This document shows positions 28,990 to 37,934 of a DNA stretch of 64,000 nt, one piece after another (within the stretch, counting starts at the first letter, position 1; each line of letters starts with the position of its first letter). The stretch is taken from assembly GCA_016790225.1 (NCBI GenBank), contig JAEUOZ010000022.1, positions 1 through 64,000 of the forward strand. The letters are read 5' to 3'. The DNA comes from Rubrivivax sp. (GTDB lineage: Bacteria; Pseudomonadota; Gammaproteobacteria; Burkholderiales; Burkholderiaceae). The position numbers were made by a program, and so were the translations under genes. The notes below the pieces were generated by a model. That model was given only the letters and a program-made list of their open reading frames with translations. It was not told where the DNA came from and searched no databases.

Positions 28990-31671
28990 ATGTCAGCCGC
29001 CGCCTGGCAACCGCTGCCCACACCGCTGGTGCTGGGGGTTTCGTTCGCCTATCTGGCGCTGCTCTTTGCGGTGGCAGCCTGGGCGGATCGTCGCGCGGCG
29101 CAGGGCCGCTCGGTGATCGGCAACGCCTGGGTCTACACCTTGTCCATGGGTGTGTACTGCACGGCCTGGACCTATTTCGGCAGCGTCGGGCGCGCGGCCG
29201 GCAGCGGCCTGTGGTTCCTGCCCATCTACCTGGGCCCGACGCTGGCCATGGTGATGGCCTGGGTGGTGCTGCGCAAGATGATCCGCATTGCGCGCGAATA
29301 CCGCATCACCTCGATCGCCGACTTCATCGCCAGCCGCTACGGCAAGAGCCGACTGCTGGCCGGCCTGGTGACATTGATTGCCCTGATTGGCATCGTCCCG
29401 TACGTCGCGCTGCAGCTCAAGGCCATCGCCAGCAGCCTGAGCGTGATGACCGGTCAGGACATGAGCGGGGCCAGCGGCTGGTATGGCGACGGCACGCTGT
29501 ATGTGGCGCTGCTGCTGGCCGGTTTCACCGTCGCCTTCGGCACACGCCACCTGGACACCACCGAGCGGCACGAGGGCATGGTGGCCGCAATTGCCGCGGA
29601 ATCGGTGGTCAAGCTGCTGGCCTTCCTCACGGTCGGTGCGGTGGTGGTCTTCGCGATCTTCGACGGCCCCGAGGCCCTCTTTGCACGCGCCCTGCAGCAG
29701 CCGGAGATCGCCCGTGTGCTGCAGCCGCCGGCCAGCTTTGCCGCCGACCAGTGGTTCTCGCTCGTGCTGCTGGCCATGCTCTCGGTGATCCTGCTGCCGC
29801 GCCAGTTCCAGGTGATGGTGGTCGAAAACGTCGACGAGCGCCATCTGCGGCGCGCGGCCTGGGCCTTCCCGGCCTATTTGCTGGCCATCAACATCTTCGT
29901 GCTGCCGCTGGCGGTCGCCGGCCTGCTGTGGTTCGGGCCCGGAGGCGCCAACGCGGAGACCTTCATCCTGTCGCTCCCGCTGTCAGCCGGCATGCCCTGG
30001 CTGGCGCTGGTGGCCTTCGTGGGCGGTCTCTCGGCCGCCACGGGCATGGTGATCGTCGAGGCCATCGCCGTCTCGACCATGGTGTCCAACGATCTGGTTT
30101 TGCCGCTGCTGATGCGCCGCAAGGGCTTCTTCGCACGGCACGATCTCAGCGGCGTGCTGCTGGGCATCCGTCGAGCCGTGATCGTGGCGCTGCTGATGCT
30201 GGGCTACGTTTACTACCGCGTGGCGGGCGAGGCCTACGCGCTGGTCAGCATCGGGCTGATCAGCTTTGCTGCCGTGGCGCAGTTCGGGCCGGCGCTGCTG
30301 GGCGGCATCTTCTGGAAAGGCGGCACGCGCGACGCCGCACTGGCCGGCTTGAGCGCGGGTGCCTTGGTCTGGGCCTACACGCTGATGCTGCCGTCCATCG
30401 CCAAGTCCGGCTGGCTGCCGGATGACTTCCTGCTGCACGGACCCTGGGGCATCAGCTGGCTCAAGCCGGAGCAGCTCTTCGGCCTGGGCGGCATGGACAA
30501 CCTGACGCACGCGCTCTTCTGGAGCCTGCTGGTCAATCTGGGGCTGTACGTGGGTGTCTCGCTGTGGCGTCCGCCCTCCGCACGCGAAGCGAGCCAGGCG
30601 CTGCAGTTTGTGGATGTCTTCGAGCGAGGCGCCAGCGCCCGCGTCTTCTGGCGCGGGCGCGCGAAGGTGGGCGATCTGCAGGCGATGGTCAGCCGCTTTC
30701 TCGGCGCCGACAAGGCGCGGCGGCTGTTTGCGGAGTTCTCCGTGCGCTCGGGCCAACGGCTGGCGCAGGACCAGCCTGCCGATGCGCGGCTCGTGCACCT
30801 GGCGGAAACGCAACTGGCCGGCGCGGTGGGCAGCGCCTCGGCGCGCGTGATGATCGCTTCGGTCGCCGAGGAGGAGCACCTCGGCCTGGACGATGTGATG
30901 CGCATCGTCGAAGAAGCCAGCGAGCTGCGGCATGTGAACGAGCAGCTCAAGAGCCTGGACAGGCTCAAGGATGACTTCATGTCCTCGGTCACGCATGAAC
31001 TGCGCACCCCGCTGACCAGCATCCGCGCGCTGACCGAGATGATGCGCGACGACCCCGAGATGCCCGGCGACCAGCGCGATCAGTTCCTGGGCATCGTGGT
31101 GGCCGAGAGCGAGAGGCTCTCGCGCCTGGTGAACCAGGTGCTGGACATGGCCAAGATCGAATCCGGGCACGCCGAATGGCGCAGCGGACCGGTGGACCTG
31201 CGCCAGCTGCTGCAGCAGGCCGTCACCAGCACCGGCGAGCTGTTCCGTGAACGCGGCGCCGTCGTCCGGCTGAACGTGCCTGACGCCGTGCCTCAGCTGC
31301 AGGCGGATGCCGACCGTCTCACGCAGGTGATCATCAACCTGTTGTCCAACGCGGCGAAGTTCGTGCCCGCGGACGCTGGCCAGGTGGATGTGACGCTGCT
31401 GTGCGATGCGCAGCAGGCGACCGTGCGCGTCACCGACAACGGCCCGGGCGTGCCGGCTGCGCAGCAGCAGCTGGTCTTCGAGAAGTTCCGACAGGGCGGC
31501 GACGCCCGCAACCGACCCCAGGGCACGGGCCTGGGCCTTCCGATCAGCCGTCAGATCGTCGAGCATTTCGGCGGTCGCATGTGGCTGGAATCCGAGCCGG
31601 GGCAGGGGGCCTGCTTTGCCTTCACACTGCCCTGGTCAGCACCGGACAAGACCGAGGAGACATCGACATGA
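28990..31671 (+). CDS. Histidine kinase with sodium:solute symporter sensor domain (CrbS-like)
   Basis: An 893-residue membrane kinase. Residues 1 to about 515 form an SLC5/SSS-type membrane domain (SMGVYCTAWTYFGSVGRAAG, TSIADFIASRYGKSRLLAGL, GLSAATGMVIVEAIAVSTM). A STAC-like linker follows (about 540-640, ending LAGAVGSASARVMIAS). HisKA has VTHELRTPLTSIRAL with His669, and HATPase_c has NLLSNAAKF, DNGPGVP and GTGLGLPIS. No PAS domain is evident, unlike typical CrbS. In Vibrio and Pseudomonas, CrbS/MxtR-type kinases control acetate use; the nearby actP supports the same role here. It overlaps the response-regulator gene by 4 bp. Confidence 0.87.
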   Translation: MSAAAWQPLPTPLVLGVSFAYLALLFAVAAWADRRAAQGRSVIGNAWVYTLSMGVYCTAWTYFGSVGRAAGSGLWFLPIYLGPTLAMVMAWVVLRKMIRIAREYRITSIADFIASRYGKSRLLAGLVTLIALIGIVPYVALQLKAIASSLSVMTGQDMSGASGWYGDGTLYVALLLAGFTVAFGTRHLDTTERHEGMVAAIAAESVVKLLAFLTVGAVVVFAIFDGPEALFARALQQPEIARVLQPPASFAADQWFSLVLLAMLSVILLPRQFQVMVVENVDERHLRRAAWAFPAYLLAINIFVLPLAVAGLLWFGPGGANAETFILSLPLSAGMPWLALVAFVGGLSAATGMVIVEAIAVSTMVSNDLVLPLLMRRKGFFARHDLSGVLLGIRRAVIVALLMLGYVYYRVAGEAYALVSIGLISFAAVAQFGPALLGGIFWKGGTRDAALAGLSAGALVWAYTLMLPSIAKSGWLPDDFLLHGPWGISWLKPEQLFGLGGMDNLTHALFWSLLVNLGLYVGVSLWRPPSAREASQALQFVDVFERGASARVFWRGRAKVGDLQAMVSRFLGADKARRLFAEFSVRSGQRLAQDQPADARLVHLAETQLAGAVGSASARVMIASVAEEEHLGLDDVMRIVEEASELRHVNEQLKSLDRLKDDFMSSVTHELRTPLTSIRALTEMMRDDPEMPGDQRDQFLGIVVAESERLSRLVNQVLDMAKIESGHAEWRSGPVDLRQLLQQAVTSTGELFRERGAVVRLNVPDAVPQLQADADRLTQVIINLLSNAAKFVPADAGQVDVTLLCDAQQATVRVTDNGPGVPAAQQQLVFEKFRQGGDARNRPQGTGLGLPISRQIVEHFGGRMWLESEPGQGACFAFTLPWSAPDKTEETST

Positions 31672-32045
31672 ACATGCCGCGAAAGGTCCTGATTGCGGAC
31701 GACGAACCCAACATCCTGATTTCGCTGGAGTTCCTGATGAAGCGCGAAGGCTGGCAGGTCAGCGTGGCGCGCGACGGCAACGAGGCGCTGGCCGCGATCC
31801 AGGCCATCAAGCCCGATCTGGTGCTGCTGGATGTGATGATGCCCGGCAAGAGCGGCTTCGAGGTCTGCCAGGCCGTGCGCGCCGATGAGTCACTGGCGGG
31901 CGTGAAGATCCTGATGCTCACCGCCAAGGGCAGGGATACCGATGTGGCACAGGGTCTGGGCCTGGGTGCGGATGCGTACATGACCAAGCCTTTCTCCACC
32001 AAGGAGCTGGCGGCCAAGGTGCGCGACATGCTGGCCGGGGGCTGA
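31668..32045 (+). CDS. Single-domain (receiver-only) response regulator
   Basis: A 125-residue protein that is only a CheY-like receiver: acidic pocket IADDEPN, phospho-acceptor Asp55 in LVLLDVMMPGKSGFE, conserved Thr in LMLTAKG and Lys in YMTKPFST. No DNA-binding or enzymatic output domain follows. Its ATG overlaps the kinase stop (ATGA), so it is the obvious cognate partner. CrbR-type partners of CrbS carry a LuxR helix-turn-helix, so output here must run through protein contact, perhaps with the next gene product 3 bp downstream. Confidence 0.9.
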   Translation: MNMPRKVLIADDEPNILISLEFLMKREGWQVSVARDGNEALAAIQAIKPDLVLLDVMMPGKSGFEVCQAVRADESLAGVKILMLTAKGRDTDVAQGLGLGADAYMTKPFSTKELAAKVRDMLAGG

Positions 32046-32048
32046 GCC

Positions 32049-34232
32049 ATGGCCGCGCGGAAACAGGATCTCGCGCCGGTGCTTGCGGCAGCTGCGCCGG
32101 GTGTCGTCATCGGCCTGGTGCTCGGCGGCGTGGCCCTGGCGCTGCTGGGGCTGCTGGAGCCGGACCAGCGCACGGCCGTGCTGGCCTGGCTGGAGCCCCG
32201 CGTGGCGCTGGTGCTGATGCTGTGGTTCTTCCTGGCCATTGCGCTGGGCACGGCCAGCCGGGCGCTCTGGCTGCGCCACGGCGCCGCCCCCGGTCGCCTG
32301 GCGGAGCACCTGCAGGTGCTGCTGCGCAGTGAAGGGCACCGCGAGCTGCCTGCGGAGGCGGTCGCCGGCAGCGCCGGAAGCCGCGCGCTGGCCGAAGGCG
32401 TGAACGAGCTGCTGCGGCAGCGCACGGCCCTGCGCGCCGACATCGAGGCCAAGGTGCGCGAGGCCAGCCGCGAGGTCGAACAGGAACGCAGCCGGCTGGC
32501 GGCGCTGATGTCGGAGCTGACGCAGTCGGTGGTGGTGTGCAATCTCGATGGCCGCGTGCTGTTGTTCAACGCGCGGGCGCGGCTGCAGTTCCGCGCGCTG
32601 GCCGAAGGCCCGGCGGTCGGCGGCGCCGAGCTGCTGGCGCTGGGCCGCTCGATCTATGCGGTGTTCGACCGCAAGCTGGTGGCCCACGCGCTGGAGAGCG
32701 TGCAGCAGCGGCTGCAGCGCGGCGTACCCAATCCCTCGGCGCAGTTTGTCACCACCACGCGCGGCGGTCAGCTGCTGCGGGTGCAGCTGGCCCCGGTGCG
32801 CGCCGCGGAGGAAGCCAGCGATCACCCGATCGCCGGCTTCGTGCTCATGCTGGACAACATCACGCGCGACTTCGCCGACGAATCCCAGCGCGACCGCATG
32901 CTGCACTCGCTGACCGAGACCAGCCGGGCTTCGCTGGGCAACCTGCAGGCCGCGGTGGAACTGCTGGAGCATCCGGAGCTGGATACGCCCACGCGCGAGC
33001 GTTTCCAGGCCGTGGTGCGCGACGAAGCGGCCGCGATGACGCGCCGCATCCAGGAGCTGGCCAACCACACCACCCAGACCATCAAGACGCGCTGGCCGCT
33101 GGAAGACATGCTGGGCGCCGATCTGGTGACGGCCGCGGTGCGGCGCATCGCGGCCACGGCCGGCTGCCGCGCCGATGCCGCGGAGGTCGACGGTTCGCTG
33201 TGGCTGCGCGTGGACAGCTTCTCGATCACCCAGGCCTTGTCCTACCTGGCCTCGCGGCTGGCCGACGAGTACAACATCCGCCTGGTGCAGCTGCGGCTGC
33301 AGGTGCAGGGCTCGCGGGCGCAGCTGGACCTGATCTGGTTCGGCCAGGCCATGAGCACCGAGACGGTGATGAGCTGGGAGACGGACGCCATCCGCGTCGG
33401 TCAGGAGACCAGCGCGCTCACCGTGCGGGACGTGGTGGAACGCCACGGCGGCGCGTTCTGGTTCGAGCGCGAACGTGTCCGCCAGGCCGCCTTCTTCCGC
33501 TTTCTGCTGCCGCTGGCGGCCGAGTCGGCCGAACCGCTGGACGCCGCCTTCGTGATGCACAGCGAGAGCCGGCCCGAGTACTACGACTTCGATCTCTTCA
33601 AGGCCGGCTCGGACCAGGCGCGCGAACTTGCGCAGCGGCGCCTGGCCGAACTCAGCTACACCGTCTTCGACACGGAGACCACGGGCCTGCAGCCCTCGGC
33701 CGGCGACGAGATCATCCAGGTCGGCGCCACGCGCATCGTCGCGGCCAAGCTGCGGCGACAGGACTGCTTTGAACAGCTGGTGGATCCCCAACGTCCGATT
33801 CCCGCGGCAGGCATTCCCATTCACGGCATCCAGCCGGAGATGGTGCAGGGCCAGCCCACCATCGACGTCGTGCTCCCGGCCTTCCACAGCTTTGCGCAGG
33901 ACACGGTGCTGGTCGCACACAACGCCGCCTTCGACATGCGCTTCCTGCAGCTCAAGGAGCAGCGAACCGGGCTGCGCTTCGATCAGCCGGTGCTGGATAC
34001 ACTGCTGCTGTCGGCCGTGCTGCACCCGCAGCAGGAATCGCACCGGCTGGAGGCCATCGCCGAACGTCTGGGCGTGGAGGTGCTCGGCCGCCACACGGCA
34101 CTGGGCGACGCCATGGTCACGGCCGAAGTCTTCCTGAAGATGATTCCGCTGCTCGAGGCCCAGGGCATCCAGACCCTGGGCCAGGCCTTGGAGGCTTCCA
34201 AGCGGACGCAGTTTGCGCGTGTCACATACTGA
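32049..34232 (+). CDS. Fusion of membrane/PAS/degenerate histidine kinase module with DEDDh 3'-5' exonuclease
   Basis: A 727-residue protein. Two transmembrane helices (about 12-35 and 48-70) precede a HAMP/coiled-coil stretch (about 75-155), a PAS domain (about 155-275, SVVVCNLDGRVLLFNARA), and a HisKA-like helix pair whose H-box reads LTETSRASL, with Glu290 where the phospho-accepting His should be. An ATPase-like region (about 340-500) lacks recognisable N and G boxes. Residues from about 535 to 715 are a complete DnaQ-type exonuclease: FDTETTG (Asp541, Glu543), HNAAFDMRFL and HTALGDAMVTAEV. The gene begins 3 bp after the receiver gene. The nuclease looks active, the kinase does not. Confidence 0.85.
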   Translation: MAARKQDLAPVLAAAAPGVVIGLVLGGVALALLGLLEPDQRTAVLAWLEPRVALVLMLWFFLAIALGTASRALWLRHGAAPGRLAEHLQVLLRSEGHRELPAEAVAGSAGSRALAEGVNELLRQRTALRADIEAKVREASREVEQERSRLAALMSELTQSVVVCNLDGRVLLFNARARLQFRALAEGPAVGGAELLALGRSIYAVFDRKLVAHALESVQQRLQRGVPNPSAQFVTTTRGGQLLRVQLAPVRAAEEASDHPIAGFVLMLDNITRDFADESQRDRMLHSLTETSRASLGNLQAAVELLEHPELDTPTRERFQAVVRDEAAAMTRRIQELANHTTQTIKTRWPLEDMLGADLVTAAVRRIAATAGCRADAAEVDGSLWLRVDSFSITQALSYLASRLADEYNIRLVQLRLQVQGSRAQLDLIWFGQAMSTETVMSWETDAIRVGQETSALTVRDVVERHGGAFWFERERVRQAAFFRFLLPLAAESAEPLDAAFVMHSESRPEYYDFDLFKAGSDQARELAQRRLAELSYTVFDTETTGLQPSAGDEIIQVGATRIVAAKLRRQDCFEQLVDPQRPIPAAGIPIHGIQPEMVQGQPTIDVVLPAFHSFAQDTVLVAHNAAFDMRFLQLKEQRTGLRFDQPVLDTLLLSAVLHPQQESHRLEAIAERLGVEVLGRHTALGDAMVTAEVFLKMIPLLEAQGIQTLGQALEASKRTQFARVTY

Positions 34233-34343
34233 GCGCGTGAACCTGAACGAACTCGCACGCTGTCTTTCCCCTCTTCCCGGTCCTGAACGAGGCCGGTGCG
34301 CCCGCCGCGGCACGCCGGCCCTGCGCAGCGCAGGAGGCCCGGG

Positions 34344-35381
34344 ATGATCCTGGTCACCGGCGGCGCCGGCTTTGTCGGCAGCCACTTCATCCTGGACTGG
34401 CTGGCCACGAGCGACGAGCCCGTGGTGAACGTCGATGCGCTGACCTATGCCGGCAATCTGCAGAACCTCGACAGCGTGGCGGGGGACGCGCGGCACCGGT
34501 TTGTCCATGGCGACATCGTCGATTCGGAACTGATCGCGTCGCTGCTGGCCCGGCACCGCCCGCGGGCGATCGTCAATCTCGCGGCGGAGAGCCATGTGGA
34601 TCGCAGCATCCGCACGCCGGGCGACTTCGTGCGTACCAACGTCGAGGGGACTTTCCGCCTGCTGGAAGCCGCGCGCCGGCATTGGCTGGGCCTGAGCGAG
34701 ACCGAGCGTGCGGGCTTTCGCTTCCTGCAGGTCAGCACGGACGAGGTCTACGGCAGCCTGGCACCGGGCGCTGCGCCCTTTGCCGAGAGCCAGCCGCAAG
34801 CGCCCAACAGCCCCTACGCGGCCAGCAAGGCGGCGGCAGACCATCTGGTGCGGGCCTGGCACCAGACCTACGGTCTGCCCGTGCTCACCACGCACTGCGG
34901 CAACAACTTCGGCCCGCGCCACTTTCCGGAAAAGCTCATTCCCCTGGCCCTGGGGCGGGCGCTGGAGCGCCGGCCGATTCCGCTGTATGGCGACGGTGAG
35001 CAGGTGCGCGACTGGATCCACGTCGGCGATCACTGCAGCGCGCTGCGCCTGATCCTGGCCCAGGGGCGTGTGGGCGAGGTCTACAACATCGGCGCCGGTC
35101 TGGAGCGCAGCAATCGCCAGGTGGTGGGCAGCCTGTGCGGCCTGCTCGACGAGCTGCGGCCGCACCCGGCCGGCCCCTACGCCGGCTTGATCACGCCGGC
35201 ACCCGACCGGCCCGGGCACGACCGGCGCTACGGCGTCGACGCCGGCAAGCTGCGGCGCGAGCTCGGCTGGCGCGCGCACCATGGCTTCGAATCCGGCCTG
35301 CGCGAGACCGTGGCCTGGTATCTGCAGAACCCGGATTGGCTCCAGGCCCGCCTGGATCGCCCGACGGCACCGGCGGCCTGA
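34344..35381 (+). CDS. rfbB: dTDP-glucose 4,6-dehydratase
   Basis: A 345-residue short-chain dehydrogenase that converts dTDP-glucose to dTDP-4-keto-6-deoxyglucose for deoxysugar synthesis. Signatures are the NAD motif ILVTGGAGFVGSHFI, AAESHVDRSI, STDEVYGSL and the catalytic YAASK with NNFGPRHFPEKLIPL, which are typical of RfbB/RmlB. The ATG lies 7 bp after AGGAGG. rfbA, rfbC and rfbD are not adjacent, so precursor supply must be completed elsewhere. It opens the polysaccharide region; about 110 bp without other features separate it from the exonuclease fusion. Confidence 0.92.
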   Translation: MILVTGGAGFVGSHFILDWLATSDEPVVNVDALTYAGNLQNLDSVAGDARHRFVHGDIVDSELIASLLARHRPRAIVNLAAESHVDRSIRTPGDFVRTNVEGTFRLLEAARRHWLGLSETERAGFRFLQVSTDEVYGSLAPGAAPFAESQPQAPNSPYAASKAAADHLVRAWHQTYGLPVLTTHCGNNFGPRHFPEKLIPLALGRALERRPIPLYGDGEQVRDWIHVGDHCSALRLILAQGRVGEVYNIGAGLERSNRQVVGSLCGLLDELRPHPAGPYAGLITPAPDRPGHDRRYGVDAGKLRRELGWRAHHGFESGLRETVAWYLQNPDWLQARLDRPTAPAA

Positions 35382-35644
35382 ACGCCGCGGCCCGGAACCT
35401 TCAGCCAGCGCCCCGCGCTGGCGGCAGATGAGCGTGAACTTGTTGGCGCTCTTCGGCTGATCAGCGGGCCCGCCATCCATCGATAAATCCTCCTGCGCCT
35501 GGGTGCGCAAGGAGGCCAGGATGGGCTACGGATCGATGAAGGCGGGCGGCGCGTGCGCGGCCCGGTGCGGGTTCCCTGCTCGGCGGCGCGCGGCCGCCAG
35601 CGGTACGGTGCGAACGGGTGACGCCAGGCAGCCGGGGGTGCGTC
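35382..35644. other. 263-bp gap with inverted repeats
   Basis: No gene is seen here. GCCAGCGC, CCC, GCGCTGGC at 35404-35422 is a perfect 8-bp hairpin 23 bp after the rfbB stop, without a T-run. A second imperfect hairpin lies near 35490-35518 (CCTCC, GCGC, then GCGC, GGAGG). These may end or attenuate rfbB transcription before the glycosyltransferase gene. Confidence 0.5.
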
Positions 35645-36688
35645 ATGGACGCTGATGACCTCGCGCTGGCCGAGCGCCCCCGAGTTGGCCCTGGCGATAC
35701 CGCGCTGCGCAAGCGCCCGGCGCCAGCGAAGCCCGCGTCCATCCCCGCGCCCAGTCCGGCGCCCATTCCGGCGCCACCGGGCCCGCGCGACTATGTGCTG
35801 ATCTCGCCCTGCCGGGACGAGGCCTTGCTGATGCGCCAGACGCTGGACAGCGTGATCGCCCAGAGCATCCGGCCCAGCCTGTGGGTCATCGTCGACGATG
35901 GCTCGCGGGATGCCTCACCGGCGATCCTGGCGGAGTATGCGGCCCGGCATCATTGGATCCGCATCGTGACGCGGCTTGATCGAGGACAACGTGCCGTGGG
36001 TCCGGGTGTCATCGAAGCGTTCTATGCTGGCTGCGCCACCGTCGAACTCGACCGTTATCGTTTCCTGTGCAAGCTGGACCTGGACTTGGTGTTGCCGCCG
36101 CGCTACTTCGAACGCCTGATGGGCCGCATGGAAGCCGATCCCTTGCTGGCCACCTGCAGCGGCAAGGCCTACATCCGCGTCGGGGACCAGCTCGTCCACG
36201 AGCGCCATGGCGACGAGCAGTCGATCGGCGCCAGCAAGTTCTACCGCATGAGCTGCTTTCAGGCCTTGGGCGGCTTCTCGCGCGACGTCATGTGGGACGG
36301 CATCGATGGCCACCGCTGCCGCATGCGGGGCTGGCGCGCAATGAGCGTCGACGATCCCGAACTGCGCTTCATCCACCTGCGTCCGATGGGAACCAGTCAG
36401 ACGGGGGTCCTGGCTGGCCGCGTAAGACATGGTTACGGGCAGTACCATATGGGCACAAGTTTTCTCTACATGCTGGCCAATGCGGTCAATCGCCTCAACG
36501 AACGTCCTTATGTTCTCGGCAGCCTCGCCATGTTGTGGGGCTGGATCTCCAGTGCATGGCGCGGTGCGCCGCGTTACGAAGAACCAGGTTTCAGGCCTTT
36601 CCTGCGTCGATGGCAGTGGCTCGCGCTCTTGAAGGGCAAGCGCCGGGCGCTGAAGGAATTCCACGGTGAGCCGATCGTTTCGCCCTGA
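35645..36688 (+). CDS. Family 2 glycosyltransferase
   Basis: A 347-residue GT-A-fold glycosyltransferase. After a proline-rich N-terminal extension (APSPAPIPAPPGP) the catalytic domain begins at DYVLISPCRDE, followed by VIVDDGSRDASP and the metal-binding KLDLDLVLPP region. The C-terminal part contains a weak hydrophobic segment (LGSLAMLWGWISSAW) that may dock on the membrane. It overlaps the downstream WecG-like gene by 23 bp, so both are probably expressed together. The ATG at 35645 (MDADDLAL) is chosen; an earlier ATG nine codons upstream is also open. Sugar specificity cannot be read. Confidence 0.82.
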   Translation: MDADDLALAERPRVGPGDTALRKRPAPAKPASIPAPSPAPIPAPPGPRDYVLISPCRDEALLMRQTLDSVIAQSIRPSLWVIVDDGSRDASPAILAEYAARHHWIRIVTRLDRGQRAVGPGVIEAFYAGCATVELDRYRFLCKLDLDLVLPPRYFERLMGRMEADPLLATCSGKAYIRVGDQLVHERHGDEQSIGASKFYRMSCFQALGGFSRDVMWDGIDGHRCRMRGWRAMSVDDPELRFIHLRPMGTSQTGVLAGRVRHGYGQYHMGTSFLYMLANAVNRLNERPYVLGSLAMLWGWISSAWRGAPRYEEPGFRPFLRRWQWLALLKGKRRALKEFHGEPIVSP

Positions 36689-37781
36689 CTTTCGCCGTGA
36701 TGTCCATTGCGTCTTCGGGCTGCCCTTCGACGCGGTGACCGAAGAAGAGGCCGTGAGGCGACTGCGCGAGGCCGCCCGCACCGGCCAGCGACTCTTTCTG
36801 TCCACACCGAACCTCAACTTTGCAGCGGGTTGTGTGGACGACATGGACTTTCGCCTGTCGGTGGTCGACAGCGATCTCAGCACGGCCGATGGTGCCCCGA
36901 TCGTCTGGCTGGCCCGCTTGATGGGTGTCCCTATCCCTGAGCGCGTGACCGGAGCCGGCGCCTTCGATCGCCTTGCCGAATCGCCCGGCCATCGCGTGGC
37001 GGTGTACTTCTTCGGCGGGCCGGAGGGTACGGCCCAGCGCGCGGTCCAGAAGCTCAATGAGCCGGCCAAGCCGGGAGCGTACGCGGTCGGCTGCAGCTCA
37101 CCGGGCTTCAGGCCGCTGGAGGCGATCGGCGGCGCGGCCTTCACCGATCCGATCAACGCCACGTCCGCCGAGTTTGTGGTCGTGGCGCTGGGCGCGCGCA
37201 AAGGGCAGGCCTGGATCGAACAGAACTGGCCGGCGCTCAAGGCTCCGGTGATCAGCCACCTGGGCGCGGTGGTCAACTTCGTGGCCGGCACGGTCATGCG
37301 GGCACCGGTCTGGCTGCAGCGTTCGGGGATGGAATGGCTGTGGCGCATCCGCGAAGAGCCGGCGCTGTGGCGGCGCTACTGGAACGATGGCTGGCGCTTC
37401 CTGCATTTCATCGCCGCGGGCGCGCTGCCGCTGGCGCTGTTCAACCGCGCGGCCCAGCGTCCGGGTGCCGGGCGACTGGATGTCGAAACGATCATCGATG
37501 CCGCTGGGCTGCGCCTGAAACTCTCGGGCGAAGCGCACAACGGTCCGGCGCTGGATCCTCTCCGAGCCGCCTTGGAGCAGGCGGCGGCCGGTGATCGCCA
37601 TGTCCAGCTGGACATGGAATCGGTTCGCCGCATCGGCAGCGGCTTCATCGCGCTGGTGCAGCTGATGGACGCCTGGCAGCGCAGCCGAGGCGGGCCGCCG
37701 GTGCTGGACAGGGTGCCCGATCGCCTGGCGCGCGTGATGCGCTGGTCCGGTGCCGGCTATCTGCTGTCGACGGCCGGCTGA
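36666..37781 (+). CDS. WecG/TagA/CpsF glycosyltransferase fused to a STAS-like domain
   Basis: A 371-residue protein starting with GTG inside the previous gene. Residues about 15-260 are a WecG/TagA (GT26) domain: FLSTPNLNFAAGCVDD, DLSTADGAPIVWLARLMG, RVTGAGAF, FFGGPEGTAQ, VALGARKGQAWIEQN and GMEWLWRI. This family adds a sugar to undecaprenyl-linked glycan intermediates. Residues about 275-370 resemble a STAS domain, with VQLDMESVRRIGSGFIALVQL in the position of the anti-sigma-antagonist phosphosite loop (Ser in IGSGF). The combination is unusual and hints at regulation of the transferase by a binding partner. Confidence 0.82.
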   Translation: MSRSFRPDFRRDVHCVFGLPFDAVTEEEAVRRLREAARTGQRLFLSTPNLNFAAGCVDDMDFRLSVVDSDLSTADGAPIVWLARLMGVPIPERVTGAGAFDRLAESPGHRVAVYFFGGPEGTAQRAVQKLNEPAKPGAYAVGCSSPGFRPLEAIGGAAFTDPINATSAEFVVVALGARKGQAWIEQNWPALKAPVISHLGAVVNFVAGTVMRAPVWLQRSGMEWLWRIREEPALWRRYWNDGWRFLHFIAAGALPLALFNRAAQRPGAGRLDVETIIDAAGLRLKLSGEAHNGPALDPLRAALEQAAAGDRHVQLDMESVRRIGSGFIALVQLMDAWQRSRGGPPVLDRVPDRLARVMRWSGAGYLLSTAG

Positions 37782-37934
37782 TCGCCCCGCCCCGGCAGGC
37801 CTGGCCGCCGGGTATCGGCTTGCCGACTGATGGGTCGGCGCAGCAGGATGGCCGCTGGTGCACCCCGCCTTGATTTGCAGCAAGAGCCGTCGCGACGGCG
37901 CCCGTCAGGATGCCGGGCTGCTTCAAGAAGCCCC

